DNA of 64,000 nucleotides. Source: JAEUKA01 sp044228505 (GTDB taxonomy: Bacteria > Myxococcota_A > Polyangia > Palsa-1104 > JAEUJZ01). This document shows, in pieces, positions 17,543 through 25,702 of the stretch (the stretch's first letter is position 1; each line of letters opens with the position of its first letter). Location of the stretch: NCBI GenBank assembly GCA_044228505.1, contig JBGAUT010000009.1, positions 123,482 to 187,481 on the forward strand, in the 5' to 3' direction. Position numbers and translations under genes: made by a program. The notes beneath the pieces are model-generated. The model searched no databases. It saw nothing but the letters and a program-made list of their open reading frames with translations, and was not told where the DNA came from.

Positions 17543-18922
17543 ATGCGAAAACACGGGTTCTGGCTAGGTTGTGTGTGGGGTTTGGCGTCTTGTCAGACCG
17601 CTCCTCCGGTTGACGAGCCGTTCGAACTGATGGCGATTGCTCCGTCCATGGGACCGACTTCTGGGGGAGTCTCTGTGCGCGTTTTGGGCAGAGGATTTAC
17701 TCCGCAGACAGTGGTGTCTTTCGACGGCATTCCATCACCAATGACCAGCATGGAATCGGCCAGATTACTGATTTCCACGCTGCCCGCTCATCTGGGGCGC
17801 ATCGGACTGGTCGATGTGAAAGTCCAAGATGAGTCGCAACAGAATGCGATTCTGCCCAAGGCGTTTCGATATTTTTACGGCGTCACCGGATTTACTGCCT
17901 ACCCCAACCAGCCCGCTACCGGAGTGAATCCGTGGTTCCTGGCTGCGGACGATCTGAACGGCGACAAGGTGGTCGATTTGATCGTCATCAACTACACCAG
18001 TGCGGATGTCAACGTCCTACTGGGTATGGGGAATGGTACATTCCGCCCGCAGGTGACCTATCCTGCTGGACGTAGCCCCTTTGGTTTTACGGTTGCAGAT
18101 GTGGACGGAGATGGCAAAAAGGATCTTGTCATCGGACAGTACGTAAGTGATCCGGTGCAGGTTCTATTTGGAAAAGGGGACGGCACATTTGAAGTGGGTC
18201 AAGCTGTGCCGACGGGAGCTGCGCCTCGCGGAGTCGCAGTGTCCGATCTCAATGCCGATGGCAAGTTGGACATTGTCACCGCAAACTATGTCGGCAATTC
18301 CGTGAGCGTACTGCTCGGCCAAGGGGGACGAAAGTTCGCGAGCGCGGTTTCCTATCCTGCTGGAGCTGGAGCGCGTGCCGTGACGGTGGCAGACTTCGAT
18401 GGCAAAGGCGGACCCGATCTCGCCGTATGGAGCGAAACGGCGATGAACGTCAGCCTGTATCTAAATCGTGGTGACGCGACGTTTCAAGCGGGCGAGGTCT
18501 ATCCGGCCGGGCCCAAGCCCTACGCCGGAATCACGGTCGACATGAATGGCGATGGCAAGCTCGACCTGGTGTCCGCCAATCTGAGCCAGAACGCGCTGCT
18601 GATTCACCTTGGTAGTGGGGATGGCAAGTTCTCTCCCGGTCAGCCTTGTGGACAGGGTGTCTATTCCCATCAGGTGGCCAGTGCGGACGTGAATCTCGAT
18701 GGCAACCCCGACTTGGTGGTCAGCAACTACGTTGCGACCGGGAGTGTCACCGTACTGCTCGGTCGTGGCGATGGAAGCTGTGGTCAAGAGCTGAACTTCC
18801 CAGCAGGAAAGGCAACCACGGGAATCGCTGTCGCCGACATTGATGGCGATGGCAAGATCGATATCGCGGCCGGTAACTCCAACAGCGGCAACGTCTCTAT
18901 CTTCCGCAACTCCTCGCAGTAA
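17543..18922 (+). CDS. Secreted lipoprotein with TIG domain and FG-GAP/VCBS repeats
   Basis: 459 aa from the ATG at 17543 (GAGGG about 8 nt upstream). A short signal peptide ends WGLASC, a good lipobox. Residues ~25-110 form an IPT/TIG immunoglobulin-like domain (SPTSGGVSVRVLGRGFTPQTVVSFDG is the hallmark region). About eight FG-GAP/VCBS repeats follow, each with a D-x-[DN]-x-D-G Ca-binding turn (DLNGDKVVDL, DVDGDGKKDL, DLNADGKLDI, DMNGDGKLDL, DIDGDGKIDI). These make a beta-propeller on the cell surface or periplasm. Function is unknown; an adhesion or carbohydrate-binding role is possible. A second protein of the same architecture lies at 45954-47429. Confidence 0.88.
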   Translation: MRKHGFWLGCVWGLASCQTAPPVDEPFELMAIAPSMGPTSGGVSVRVLGRGFTPQTVVSFDGIPSPMTSMESARLLISTLPAHLGRIGLVDVKVQDESQQNAILPKAFRYFYGVTGFTAYPNQPATGVNPWFLAADDLNGDKVVDLIVINYTSADVNVLLGMGNGTFRPQVTYPAGRSPFGFTVADVDGDGKKDLVIGQYVSDPVQVLFGKGDGTFEVGQAVPTGAAPRGVAVSDLNADGKLDIVTANYVGNSVSVLLGQGGRKFASAVSYPAGAGARAVTVADFDGKGGPDLAVWSETAMNVSLYLNRGDATFQAGEVYPAGPKPYAGITVDMNGDGKLDLVSANLSQNALLIHLGSGDGKFSPGQPCGQGVYSHQVASADVNLDGNPDLVVSNYVATGSVTVLLGRGDGSCGQELNFPAGKATTGIAVADIDGDGKIDIAAGNSNSGNVSIFRNSSQ

Positions 18923-19523
18923 CCGTGCACGCACCGACGGTGTTTCGATCGGTATAGGTGTGCGTTTCCCTCTGGTTGGTTTCTCTCTTCCTTTCGACTG
19001 GTTGTAGCTTCTGGGGGTCGATCTCCAGATCGGGACTTCGATCGCGATCAAGGTGGGACTGCTCCTTGATCGGTCTGTGATCGCGATCCGGTCAGCGGGA
19101 ACCAAAGCTCTCCTTGTGTGTCAGCGGGGACATGCGGGCGGAAGCCCTTGCCCCGCTTTTGGAACGATTCCGAAGCATTGCTGATGCAGCGTGTTGTGCA
19201 TCACAAGCAGTAGGGTTTTAGGGGGGCCGTCTTTTGTAGTTTGTGAAGTACGTCACACGGCCAAATTCCAGCGAGAAAACAGCCCGTTAGGGACTCCTAA
19301 AAATGATTCCTAAATCCATCAGAAAACTCTTGAGTGTGAAATCAGCTTTGGTAGTATGGAAAGTGGGGCGACGTTCTTCAGTTCTGAAAAACGGAGTCCC
19401 AAAGTTCGCTAAGAACAACGATTTTCCCGAGGCTGCGTAGGTTGAAGCAGCATACCGGGAATGCTCAGAGTGTGCTTGGCCGTAGTGTGTCCATTGTGTG
19501 TGTTTCCAGAAAAGGGGTCTTCC
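18923..19523. other. 601-bp intergenic region, no convincing gene
   Basis: No ORF here has a ribosome site, family match or coding-like composition; a minus-strand frame at 19287-19895 is mostly antisense to the next gene. The region holds GATCGCGATC palindromes (about 19040 and 19078) and an inverted repeat at 19045-19072. It becomes AT-richer from about 19190. It must contain the promoter of the gene at 19524, but no clear -35/-10 pair stands out. Confidence 0.6.
19045..19072. terminator. Inverted repeat, possible terminator or structured RNA
   Basis: CGATCAAGG (19045-19053) and CCTTGATCG (19064-19072) form a perfect 9-bp stem with a 10-nt loop, about 120 bp after the FG-GAP gene. No T-tract follows, so a rho-independent terminator is only one option. 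Confidence 0.35.
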
Positions 19524-20660
19524 ATGTCGAAGCGTTTCGGGAATGTTGCTGCTGTAGTTGGACTGACTGTGTCTCTGTTCACGGCTGCCTGTGGAAATGC
19601 CGAGGTTGCTGACGACATCGGTGCGGATCAGGTAGAGCAAGAGAGTAACGGTGCGACGCAGTTGTACGATGACTTCCGAAATGGATTCTCTGCGACCCAG
19701 GCAACGGACAAATGGGCATACTTCGGATTCGGTCCTGCCTTCACTGGTAATGACGGAATCGAGAGCACAAGTAATCGGGGACTCCGGGTTGTGTCCAAAG
19801 GACTCAATTCCCAAACCGGAGAGCCGGCGTTCACCAGCTCTGTTGTTCAGGAGAGCAGCCCGGCCTCGCTTGGACTCCCTGGTGGTGTCGACCACGTGAA
19901 GTGGCTGGTCTATGCCAACCGGCTTTCAAGCCGCGGCTACCCTGGATTCGATGCGACCACCAACCGTCAGGTTGGCTGTGAAGCGTACGTTGGTGGGCGA
20001 ACCTACGGCACCAGCGGACACCCATTTGGGAGCGCAGTCCGGGATGCAAATGATGACCTCCGCCTGGCGGCCTTTGCAATGAACGTCATCGATGTCGAGA
20101 CCTTCATGGTGTTCGACATCTTTATGACCAATGAAGGAATCTACGCTTTCTACGAGCGGCTCCCCTTCGGTCGCGGTCCGGGGCTTGGCAACTACGCAGC
20201 GTTTTCTTTCGCGAAGCGGGTGGCCGACAACTGCCCTGGCGAGCAGCACAAGCTGGGAGTCTCCTATGACAAGCGTTCAAATACCGTGGTGTGGACAGTC
20301 GATGGTCGCGAAGTGCAGCGGGTGAGCCGGGTGGGACTCCTTATCGATCGCCAGAACATGGTTCTGGATCACGGCGGCACCCCGACCGAAGTGTCTCTGA
20401 ACCAGCTGAACTGCGGAATGGGGACGTTCACTCTGCTGGATGCGAACGCCGTGGGCCGTGGTGGACTGGCGAAGCTGTCGACCAGTCCTGGTTTCTACTA
20501 CAATCCCGCCACTGGTGAGCCGCACCCCGAGACGTTCACGGATCCGGCCAGCGCTGATGGCAGCCGACTGTTTGGTCAGGGCGCAGAGCTGAACGTCAAG
20601 AAGTACAACCTCTTCTTCGCCGAGGAATCAGAGAGAACTTCCCGGTTACGGAGTGTGTAA
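19524..20660 (+). CDS. Secreted lipoprotein, DUF6081-like
   Basis: 378 aa from the ATG at 19524, with AAGGGG about 7 nt upstream; an in-frame start at 19461 lacks one. Signal peptide AAVVGLTVSLFTAAC with Cys ~22. The mature protein opens with LYDDFRNGFSATQATDKWAYFGFGP and continues as a beta-rich, jelly-roll-like protein (VKWLVYANRLSSRGYPGFDA, FMVFDIFMTNEGIYAFYERLP, NTVVWTVDGREVQRV). The DDFRNGF..KW opening and general pattern recall the uncharacterised DUF6081 family (from memory). A concanavalin-like sugar-binding fold is plausible. It lies 55 bp from the convergent Rieske gene. Confidence 0.72.
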   Translation: MSKRFGNVAAVVGLTVSLFTAACGNAEVADDIGADQVEQESNGATQLYDDFRNGFSATQATDKWAYFGFGPAFTGNDGIESTSNRGLRVVSKGLNSQTGEPAFTSSVVQESSPASLGLPGGVDHVKWLVYANRLSSRGYPGFDATTNRQVGCEAYVGGRTYGTSGHPFGSAVRDANDDLRLAAFAMNVIDVETFMVFDIFMTNEGIYAFYERLPFGRGPGLGNYAAFSFAKRVADNCPGEQHKLGVSYDKRSNTVVWTVDGREVQRVSRVGLLIDRQNMVLDHGGTPTEVSLNQLNCGMGTFTLLDANAVGRGGLAKLSTSPGFYYNPATGEPHPETFTDPASADGSRLFGQGAELNVKKYNLFFAEESERTSRLRSV

Positions 20661-20715
20661 GGCGGGGAAGTGAAGCGCCTGCGGTAACCCAGCGCGAGGA
20701 ACGAAAAAACCAAAC

Positions 20716-21702
20716 TTAGGACACCTGCAGTGAAGTTTCGGTCCGTTTCCTGTCCGCATTATCGTAGAACTGACCGTACCAGCGGCGCAGCCTCATGATC
20801 GCTCCGTCTCCGTCACACAGGATGGGATTGGTGAGGTACTCCTTGCTCTCCCAAATCTCCATGTCCTCGTGATAGGTCTTCATCATCTGCCAGCGTACGA
20901 ACATTCCGGCGACGGTTGACAGCAGCGGGACACGGGTCTTTTTGGTCCACAACGTCAATCGGTGATTGGTGTACTCGCCATCGACTGGAACGATCGAAGA
21001 AAACACCAGCGCCTGCGTCATCGGCAGCTCTGGAAAGTGTACGTAGTGGAAGCCGGGCTCGATCATGTGAAACTCCAGCCGCCCTTTGAGCTTGGTTCCG
21101 AAGCGACGCAGCGCGGTGAGCTGGGTGATCCGAAGCTCACTTCCTTCTGCATGAAACTGGTTCGTTGGCATGTCATGGCCATGGACGGCCGCAAAGTGAG
21201 GACTGTCGACAGAGTTTTCCATGATGTCTTGACCATGGATGCGGATCTTAAACTCGTAGGGAGTGGGGTCGTCATACTCTCTGGGGTTGAAGTTTCCAAT
21301 CTGCGGCAGATCGTAGCTCGGCGCAGTTCCCAGTTGGTTGCGGTACATGAAGATCATCCCGTAGCGCTCGACCACGGCGTGGGCCGAGACCTTTGCCTTG
21401 GGGGGGATCTTTTTGGCGTACGGAATGGAAGTACACTGACCGGTTCGATCGAAGCTCCAGTGATGATAGGGGCAGCGCACGGAGTTCCCTTGGACGCAGC
21501 CACCCGCAGAGAACCGAGATCCTAGGTGAGGACAGATGTCATCAACCACGCCCACCTCGCCATCTTCGCCCCTGAACATCACGAAGGTCTGGCCAAACTG
21601 CTCGACCTTTTTGAGTGCACCGACTGGTAGTTGTTTGGACCAGCCGATCTGAAACCAGCCTTCGGTGTAGCTCGGGAGATCGTAGCGTTTGGTTGCGATC
21701 AT
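20716..21702 (-). CDS. Rieske [2Fe-2S] non-haem iron oxygenase
   Basis: 328 aa from the ATG at 21702, chosen because AGAGGA lies ~6 nt upstream; the frame opens 17 codons earlier. Rieske ligands: C57-P-H59 in DICPHLGSRFSAGGC and C77-x-x-H80 in VRCPYHHWSFD. The mononuclear iron site is in DIMENSVDSPHFAAVHG (Asp and two His), with the bridging Asp conserved. The overall form is that of KshA/neverland-like single-component oxygenases acting on steroids or other hydrophobic rings. The matching reductase is not in the window. Substrate unknown. The upstream region has two GTGCGAA direct repeats. Confidence 0.9.
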   Translation of the reverse strand: MIATKRYDLPSYTEGWFQIGWSKQLPVGALKKVEQFGQTFVMFRGEDGEVGVVDDICPHLGSRFSAGGCVQGNSVRCPYHHWSFDRTGQCTSIPYAKKIPPKAKVSAHAVVERYGMIFMYRNQLGTAPSYDLPQIGNFNPREYDDPTPYEFKIRIHGQDIMENSVDSPHFAAVHGHDMPTNQFHAEGSELRITQLTALRRFGTKLKGRLEFHMIEPGFHYVHFPELPMTQALVFSSIVPVDGEYTNHRLTLWTKKTRVPLLSTVAGMFVRWQMMKTYHEDMEIWESKEYLTNPILCDGDGAIMRLRRWYGQFYDNADRKRTETSLQVS

Positions 21703-22186
21703 GATTCGTCCTCTTCTGCGATCCTCTATCACGGTCGGCGTGCGAATTTTCACGTAATGGTGCGAAAACGCTCATTTTTTCTGAGATGGTCCGGTCATCG
21801 TGCATGCGGACAGGGTCGAATCGTTGATTCACTGACTGCATCCAGAGTGTGTTGTAGGAATGGCACAATAAGAGATATTCAGAATGACTCATATATGACA
21901 GGAAACTGAGTTCCCATCCGGTTCCCCTGCTTTTGGTGTGCTGACGATTTCCCGACGACAATCGGACGATTGCGATTCAGAAGTACAACATCACCAGCAA
22001 GCCCAGTCTGTAGTCTGTTTGTCGGGACCGCCGACTCGGTCCGTGACATCCCTGCGGTTCCCTTCTCGTACTCCTATCTTCTACGTCTCCCTGCATGAAA
22101 ATCCTTTCCCGTAGAGATTCCACTCCTGTGGCAGATAGTGGTACTCTTTAAACAGACTTGCATCCAGCGTCAGGCGAACGTGTCCC
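21703..22186. other. 484-bp intergenic region with paired GTGCGAA repeats
   Basis: No convincing gene. Two copies of GTGCGAA (21740-21746 and 21760-21766) lie 20 bp apart, two helical turns, just upstream of the Rieske gene start; this is a possible regulator site. AT-rich stretches at about 21860-21900 and 22130-22160 may hold promoters for the flanking divergent genes. Confidence 0.5.
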
Positions 22187-22582
22187 ATGCCTCTGCTGCT
22201 TGAGGATATTTACAATACGCTCTCGTTCGATCCGGAGTTACGGCTGGTCAGGCAGGTGCGCTCACGCGAAAAGATTCCATCTCTACAGGAGATGCATCGC
22301 AGCTATACGGCGCTGGTCAAAGCGATGACTCCGTATACTCGCTACGTGTTTCTGGCCGATCTGCGGCAGTCCCCAGGAAACAATCTTCCTGATGCTGAAA
22401 TGCTCACCAAGCAGCTCCTGGCTCCGCCGCTCAAGAAGTTTCGTAAGATCGCTTCCCTGGTGTCGACCGTCACCGGCAAGCTGCAAGTCAGTCGAATGTG
22501 GCGAGAGCTGGGTGTGACGATGGGCACCTTCATGGATGAGGGTGAGGCGCTCAACTATCTGGGCGTAGGTAAGAAGCCTTAG
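22187..22582 (+). CDS. Hypothetical protein, STAS/SpoIIAA-like fold possible
   Basis: 131 aa, soluble. The pattern resembles small SpoIIAA-like proteins common in myxobacteria: LRLVRQVRSREKIPSLQEMHRSYTALVKAM, a strand YVFLADLRQSPGNN, a helix, a strand IASLVSTVTGKLQVSRMWRELG and the tail TFMDEGEALNYLGV, which reads like the usual ending of STAS-like single-domain proteins. No phosphoserine site is evident. The ribosome site is weak. There is no operon partner: the next gene starts 124 bp on. Confidence 0.7.
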   Translation: MPLLLEDIYNTLSFDPELRLVRQVRSREKIPSLQEMHRSYTALVKAMTPYTRYVFLADLRQSPGNNLPDAEMLTKQLLAPPLKKFRKIASLVSTVTGKLQVSRMWRELGVTMGTFMDEGEALNYLGVGKKP

Positions 22583-22706
22583 TCACCCTCGAGTCTCCCA
22601 CTGTGGTGGTGTCGCAGGGAATCCCTGAAAATCACTCGCAAATGCAGTTCGACCGGCTAGGGTTGTGATACGGTTTGCAAAAGTCCTTTTGGGAGAGGAG
22701 TGACCC

Positions 22707-22934
22707 GTGGCCAAGTCTGCATGCCCAGTGACTCGTGAAGAGTTCAAAGCCAAAGCCAAGTCTGTCAGCGTGTCCGTCGAGGGAGTCCCTTTGACCGCTG
22801 AGCCCAAAGAGTTCTCGACCGGCTCGTTCGGGTGGTACCTGTCTGGCAAGGCCACGATTGTGGTCGATGGCAAGCCCGTCCAGGTTCAGGTCGGTGCAAA
22901 CCTCACCATCATCGGCAGCAAAGAGGCGAAGTAG
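22707..22934 (+). CDS. Small hypothetical protein
   Basis: 75 aa starting at GTG, 6 nt after a strong purine-rich site (GGGAGAGGAG, 22691-22700). The sequence is amphipathic with beta-strand character: SVSVSVEGVPLTAEPKEF, GSFGWYLSGKATIVVDGKPVQVQVGANLTIIGS. No signal peptide and no known domain. Its strong ribosome site and coding composition support a real gene. It converges on the nucleoside operon (6 bp between stops). Confidence 0.68.
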   Translation: MAKSACPVTREEFKAKAKSVSVSVEGVPLTAEPKEFSTGSFGWYLSGKATIVVDGKPVQVQVGANLTIIGSKEAK

Positions 22935-22940
22935 TTTCGG

Positions 22941-24296
22941 TCAGCTCAGCTTTGCGCGGCGGAGCAAGGCGGGCATCTGCTCTGCGCAGTGGGCACGCAG
23001 TCTGTCCACATCGAGTCCAGTCCGTTCCGTCAATCGCCCCTGCCGCACCAGTAGTTCCCCACCGACTAGGACATGGCGCACGTCGCTGCCTTGCGTGGCA
23101 TAGACCAGCAGCGACACGGGATCATGCACCGGAAGCTGCCCCGGTGAGCGCTGTCCGCCCACGACCACATCGGCTTGTTTTCCGACACAGAGGCTTCCGA
23201 TTTGGTCCGCCAGACCCAGCGCTTTTGCGCCACCCAAGGTCGCGATCTCCAGCGCTTGTGCTGCCGGTAGCGCTTCGGGTCCACACAGCCCCTTTTGCAG
23301 CAGCGAAAGGAGCCGCAGTTCCGTGAATCCGTCGAGTCGATTGTTACACGGTGCCCCATCGGCACCGAGCGCGACGTTCACCTGCGCGGCGAGTAGCTGC
23401 ACGATCGGAGCGATCCCCGAGCCAAGCTTGAGGTTGGATGACGGGCAGTGGGTGACATGGGTTCCGTCCTGCGCCATCGCCGCCATTTCAAACGGAGAAA
23501 CATGAACGCAGTGCGCGAGCACCGTCCGTGGCCCAGCGATCCCGAGTGAGCGGAGCGCTTCGACGTTGTCTTGCCCGGTCCGCTGTTTGACCAGCGCGAT
23601 CTCATCGAGCTGCTCGCTGGCGTGGGTATGAATGCCCGGCCCGCTTAGGCTGCGCTGGTTGACTCGCTCGGCGACTCCACGCATCAGCTCATCGGAACAC
23701 GAGACAAGGAAGCGCGGAGCATATCCGTAGCGCAGTCTGCCCTGGCCATGCCAGCGTGCACACAGCGCATCGGCTTCGCGTAACGACGTCTTGGGATCTT
23801 CGCGGAGGTTCTCCGGCACCGTCTCCGGATGATCCATCATCGCTTTGCCGAGTGTGGCGCGGATTCCAGTCGCTGCCACCGCTGCACACAGCGCATCGTG
23901 ATGGCGGACAGTCCCCATATCGAGCAGCGCAGTCGTACCAGATAGAAGGAGCTCAGCGACTCCGACCTGAGCCGCCAGCGCAATGTCTTGCTCGTTGAGC
24001 GCCGCTTCGTACGGTAGGACGCGCTCACGTAGCCATCGCAACAGGGGGAGGTCATCGGCCAGCCCTCGGCCCAGCGTCTGACACAAGTGAATGTGCGCTT
24101 GCACAAGCCCCGGCAGCACCACGCACCCGCTGACATCCAGCACCGGCACTCCGACGCTCCGTGGATCGCTGCTCGCGGCTGCCCCAATCGCCGCGACGAT
24201 GCCATCGATGATCAGCAGATCGCCGTGCACCACCGGCAGCGCGTTATCGACAGTGACCAGGGTGCCGCCGCGCAGCAGCCAGCTATTGCCGTCCAC
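22941..24296 (-). CDS. Amidohydrolase / deaminase (5'-deoxyadenosine/SAH deaminase or TRZ/ATZ type)
   Basis: 451 aa from a GTG at 24296 with AGGA about 8 nt upstream, overlapping the cdd stop by 14 bp; an upstream GTG at 24320 is an alternative. A metallo-dependent hydrolase: PGLVQAHIHLCQTLGRGLADDLPLLRWL (metal His pair), GIHTHASEQLDEI, TVLAHCVHVSP, HCPSSNLKLGSGIAP and LGADGAPCNN (metal Asp). This pattern fits the ATZ/TRZ, SAH/5'-deoxyadenosine and guanine deaminase group. As the last gene of the nucleoside operon it most likely deaminates a purine base or nucleoside; the substrate is inferred. Confidence 0.88.
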   Translation of the reverse strand: MDGNSWLLRGGTLVTVDNALPVVHGDLLIIDGIVAAIGAAASSDPRSVGVPVLDVSGCVVLPGLVQAHIHLCQTLGRGLADDLPLLRWLRERVLPYEAALNEQDIALAAQVGVAELLLSGTTALLDMGTVRHHDALCAAVAATGIRATLGKAMMDHPETVPENLREDPKTSLREADALCARWHGQGRLRYGYAPRFLVSCSDELMRGVAERVNQRSLSGPGIHTHASEQLDEIALVKQRTGQDNVEALRSLGIAGPRTVLAHCVHVSPFEMAAMAQDGTHVTHCPSSNLKLGSGIAPIVQLLAAQVNVALGADGAPCNNRLDGFTELRLLSLLQKGLCGPEALPAAQALEIATLGGAKALGLADQIGSLCVGKQADVVVGGQRSPGQLPVHDPVSLLVYATQGSDVRHVLVGGELLVRQGRLTERTGLDVDRLRAHCAEQMPALLRRAKLS

Positions 24297-24798
24297 GATG
24301 ATCGTCCTCGCTGTGGGCACTCGTTGCGGTGCTGATGAGAGCGCTCGGACGAAACGCCTGCGGGAGCAGCGTACTGAGCTTGGTAAGCTGCGCCGGACCG
24401 CTTGGTGACAGCAGCACGATGTTCGCTTCCTCGGCAAACTCGGCCAAGGTCTGCCTACACATGCCGCAGGGCGCGGCTGGCGGCGAAAGATTTGTACAAA
24501 TCGCGATCGCCGTCACTTGACGGGCCCCGGCGAGCACCGCTTGGTACATCGCGGTCCGCTCTGCGCAGACGGTCAAGCCGTACGACGCGTTTTCGACGTT
24601 CGCGCCGACAAACACCCGACCATCGCTGGCGAGCAGTGCTGCACCAACGGGAAATTTTGAATAGGGAGCGTAGGCCAGTTCTTGCGCAGAGCGGGCTCGT
24701 GCGGCCAGATCCTGCAGCAGTGGCGGGAGTGGTTCACCCGTAGCAACGTCGACGATTAGGCCTGGGTCGGTGGGCACGGCGCTCGTGCGGTTCGTCAT
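24283..24798 (-). CDS. cdd: Cytidine deaminase
   Basis: 171 aa. Zinc site motifs are intact: NASYGLTVCAERTAM (C-A-E with catalytic Glu) and APCGMCRQTLAEF (PCxxC). The first strand APYSKFPVGAALL is typical of tetrameric cytidine deaminases. The N-terminus has about 30 extra residues and the C-terminus about 20 that overlap the start of the next gene. It deaminates (deoxy)cytidine to (deoxy)uridine, feeding the phosphorylase in the same operon. 22 bp separate it from the purine nucleoside phosphorylase gene. Confidence 0.94.
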   Translation of the reverse strand: MTNRTSAVPTDPGLIVDVATGEPLPPLLQDLAARARSAQELAYAPYSKFPVGAALLASDGRVFVGANVENASYGLTVCAERTAMYQAVLAGARQVTAIAICTNLSPPAAPCGMCRQTLAEFAEEANIVLLSPSGPAQLTKLSTLLPQAFRPSALISTATSAHSEDDHRGRQ

Positions 24799-24820
24799 CG
24801 CGAAAGGTGCTCCTTGCTGA

Positions 24821-25702
24821 TCAGCTCGAGCTGGCCAGCGCTGCCATGATTCCGTCGAGTAGCTTGATAAACGTCGAGCGGACGCGGTTGGCCGTCTCGG
24901 TCACTTCTTCGTGTGACAGCGGCTGCCCAGACATTCCGGCGGCCAGGTTCGAGACACAGCTCATCCCGAGCACCCGAGCGCCCATGTGGCGAGCCACAAT
25001 TGCCTCGGGCACCGTCGACATGCCGACCAGATCCGCTCCGAGCCCGCGCAGCATCCGTACTTCCGAGGGTGTTTCATACTGCGGCCCGAGCAGTCCAGCA
25101 TACACGCCGGTCTTGAGTCCAATCCCAAGCCGCTTGGCCACCTGCAGCGCGACGTCCCGCAGCTTGGCATCGTACACCTCGGTCATGTCCGGGAACCGCG
25201 TACCCAGTCGCTCGTCGTTCGGTCCGCGCAGCGGCGAGTCGCCCATGAGGTTCAAGTGGTCGTGAATCAGCACCAGGTCGCCCGCAGCCAGCCCGGCACC
25301 GACGCCGCCCGCCGCATTGGTGAGCACCACGGTTTTGCAGCCCGCCGCTACCAGCGCTCGAACGGGCAGTACCACCGTCTGCAAGCTGTGACCTTCATAG
25401 GTGTGGACGCGACCCTGCATGAGCAGGACTTCGACGCCCGGCTGCGTGCTGGTCCGGCCTGCTCGACCGTAGACCAGCCGTCCTGCGTGACCGACCACTC
25501 CGGATCGCGGAAAACCAATCTCTGCATAGTCGATGCTCTTTGCATCGCTGAGCGCGTCGGCGTAGCTGCCCAAGCCCGATCCGAGCACGAGTGCGATCGC
25601 GGGCGCGGCCCCGGCTGGAAGAAAGTCCCGAATCCGGGCTGCGGACTGCTGCACGGCCTCGTAGGTGGCGTGGTGGTCGTCGTGGATCGAGGCTCGGCTC
25701 AT
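24821..25702 (-). CDS. Purine nucleoside phosphorylase (trimeric, PNP type)
   Basis: 293 aa, right for the trimeric PNP family. Motifs: ALVLGSGLGSYADAL (phosphate-binding loop), GHAGRLVYGRAG, LLMQGRVHTYEGHSL, VVLTNAAGGVGAGLAAGDLVLIHDHLNLMGDSPLRGPN, and GLLGPQYETPSEVRMLRGLGADLVGMSTVPEAIVARHMGARVLGMSCVSNLAAG. It cleaves (deoxy)inosine and (deoxy)guanosine with phosphate to base and (deoxy)ribose-1-phosphate. The start overlaps the deoA stop by four bases (ATGA), so translation is coupled. Confidence 0.95.
   Translation of the reverse strand: MSRASIHDDHHATYEAVQQSAARIRDFLPAGAAPAIALVLGSGLGSYADALSDAKSIDYAEIGFPRSGVVGHAGRLVYGRAGRTSTQPGVEVLLMQGRVHTYEGHSLQTVVLPVRALVAAGCKTVVLTNAAGGVGAGLAAGDLVLIHDHLNLMGDSPLRGPNDERLGTRFPDMTEVYDAKLRDVALQVAKRLGIGLKTGVYAGLLGPQYETPSEVRMLRGLGADLVGMSTVPEAIVARHMGARVLGMSCVSNLAAGMSGQPLSHEEVTETANRVRSTFIKLLDGIMAALASSS

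Noticed and set aside
19287..19895. Minus-strand frame spanning the intergenic region and the DUF6081-like gene
   Set aside because: Half of it is antisense to a lipoprotein gene with a good signal peptide and ribosome site; no domain.
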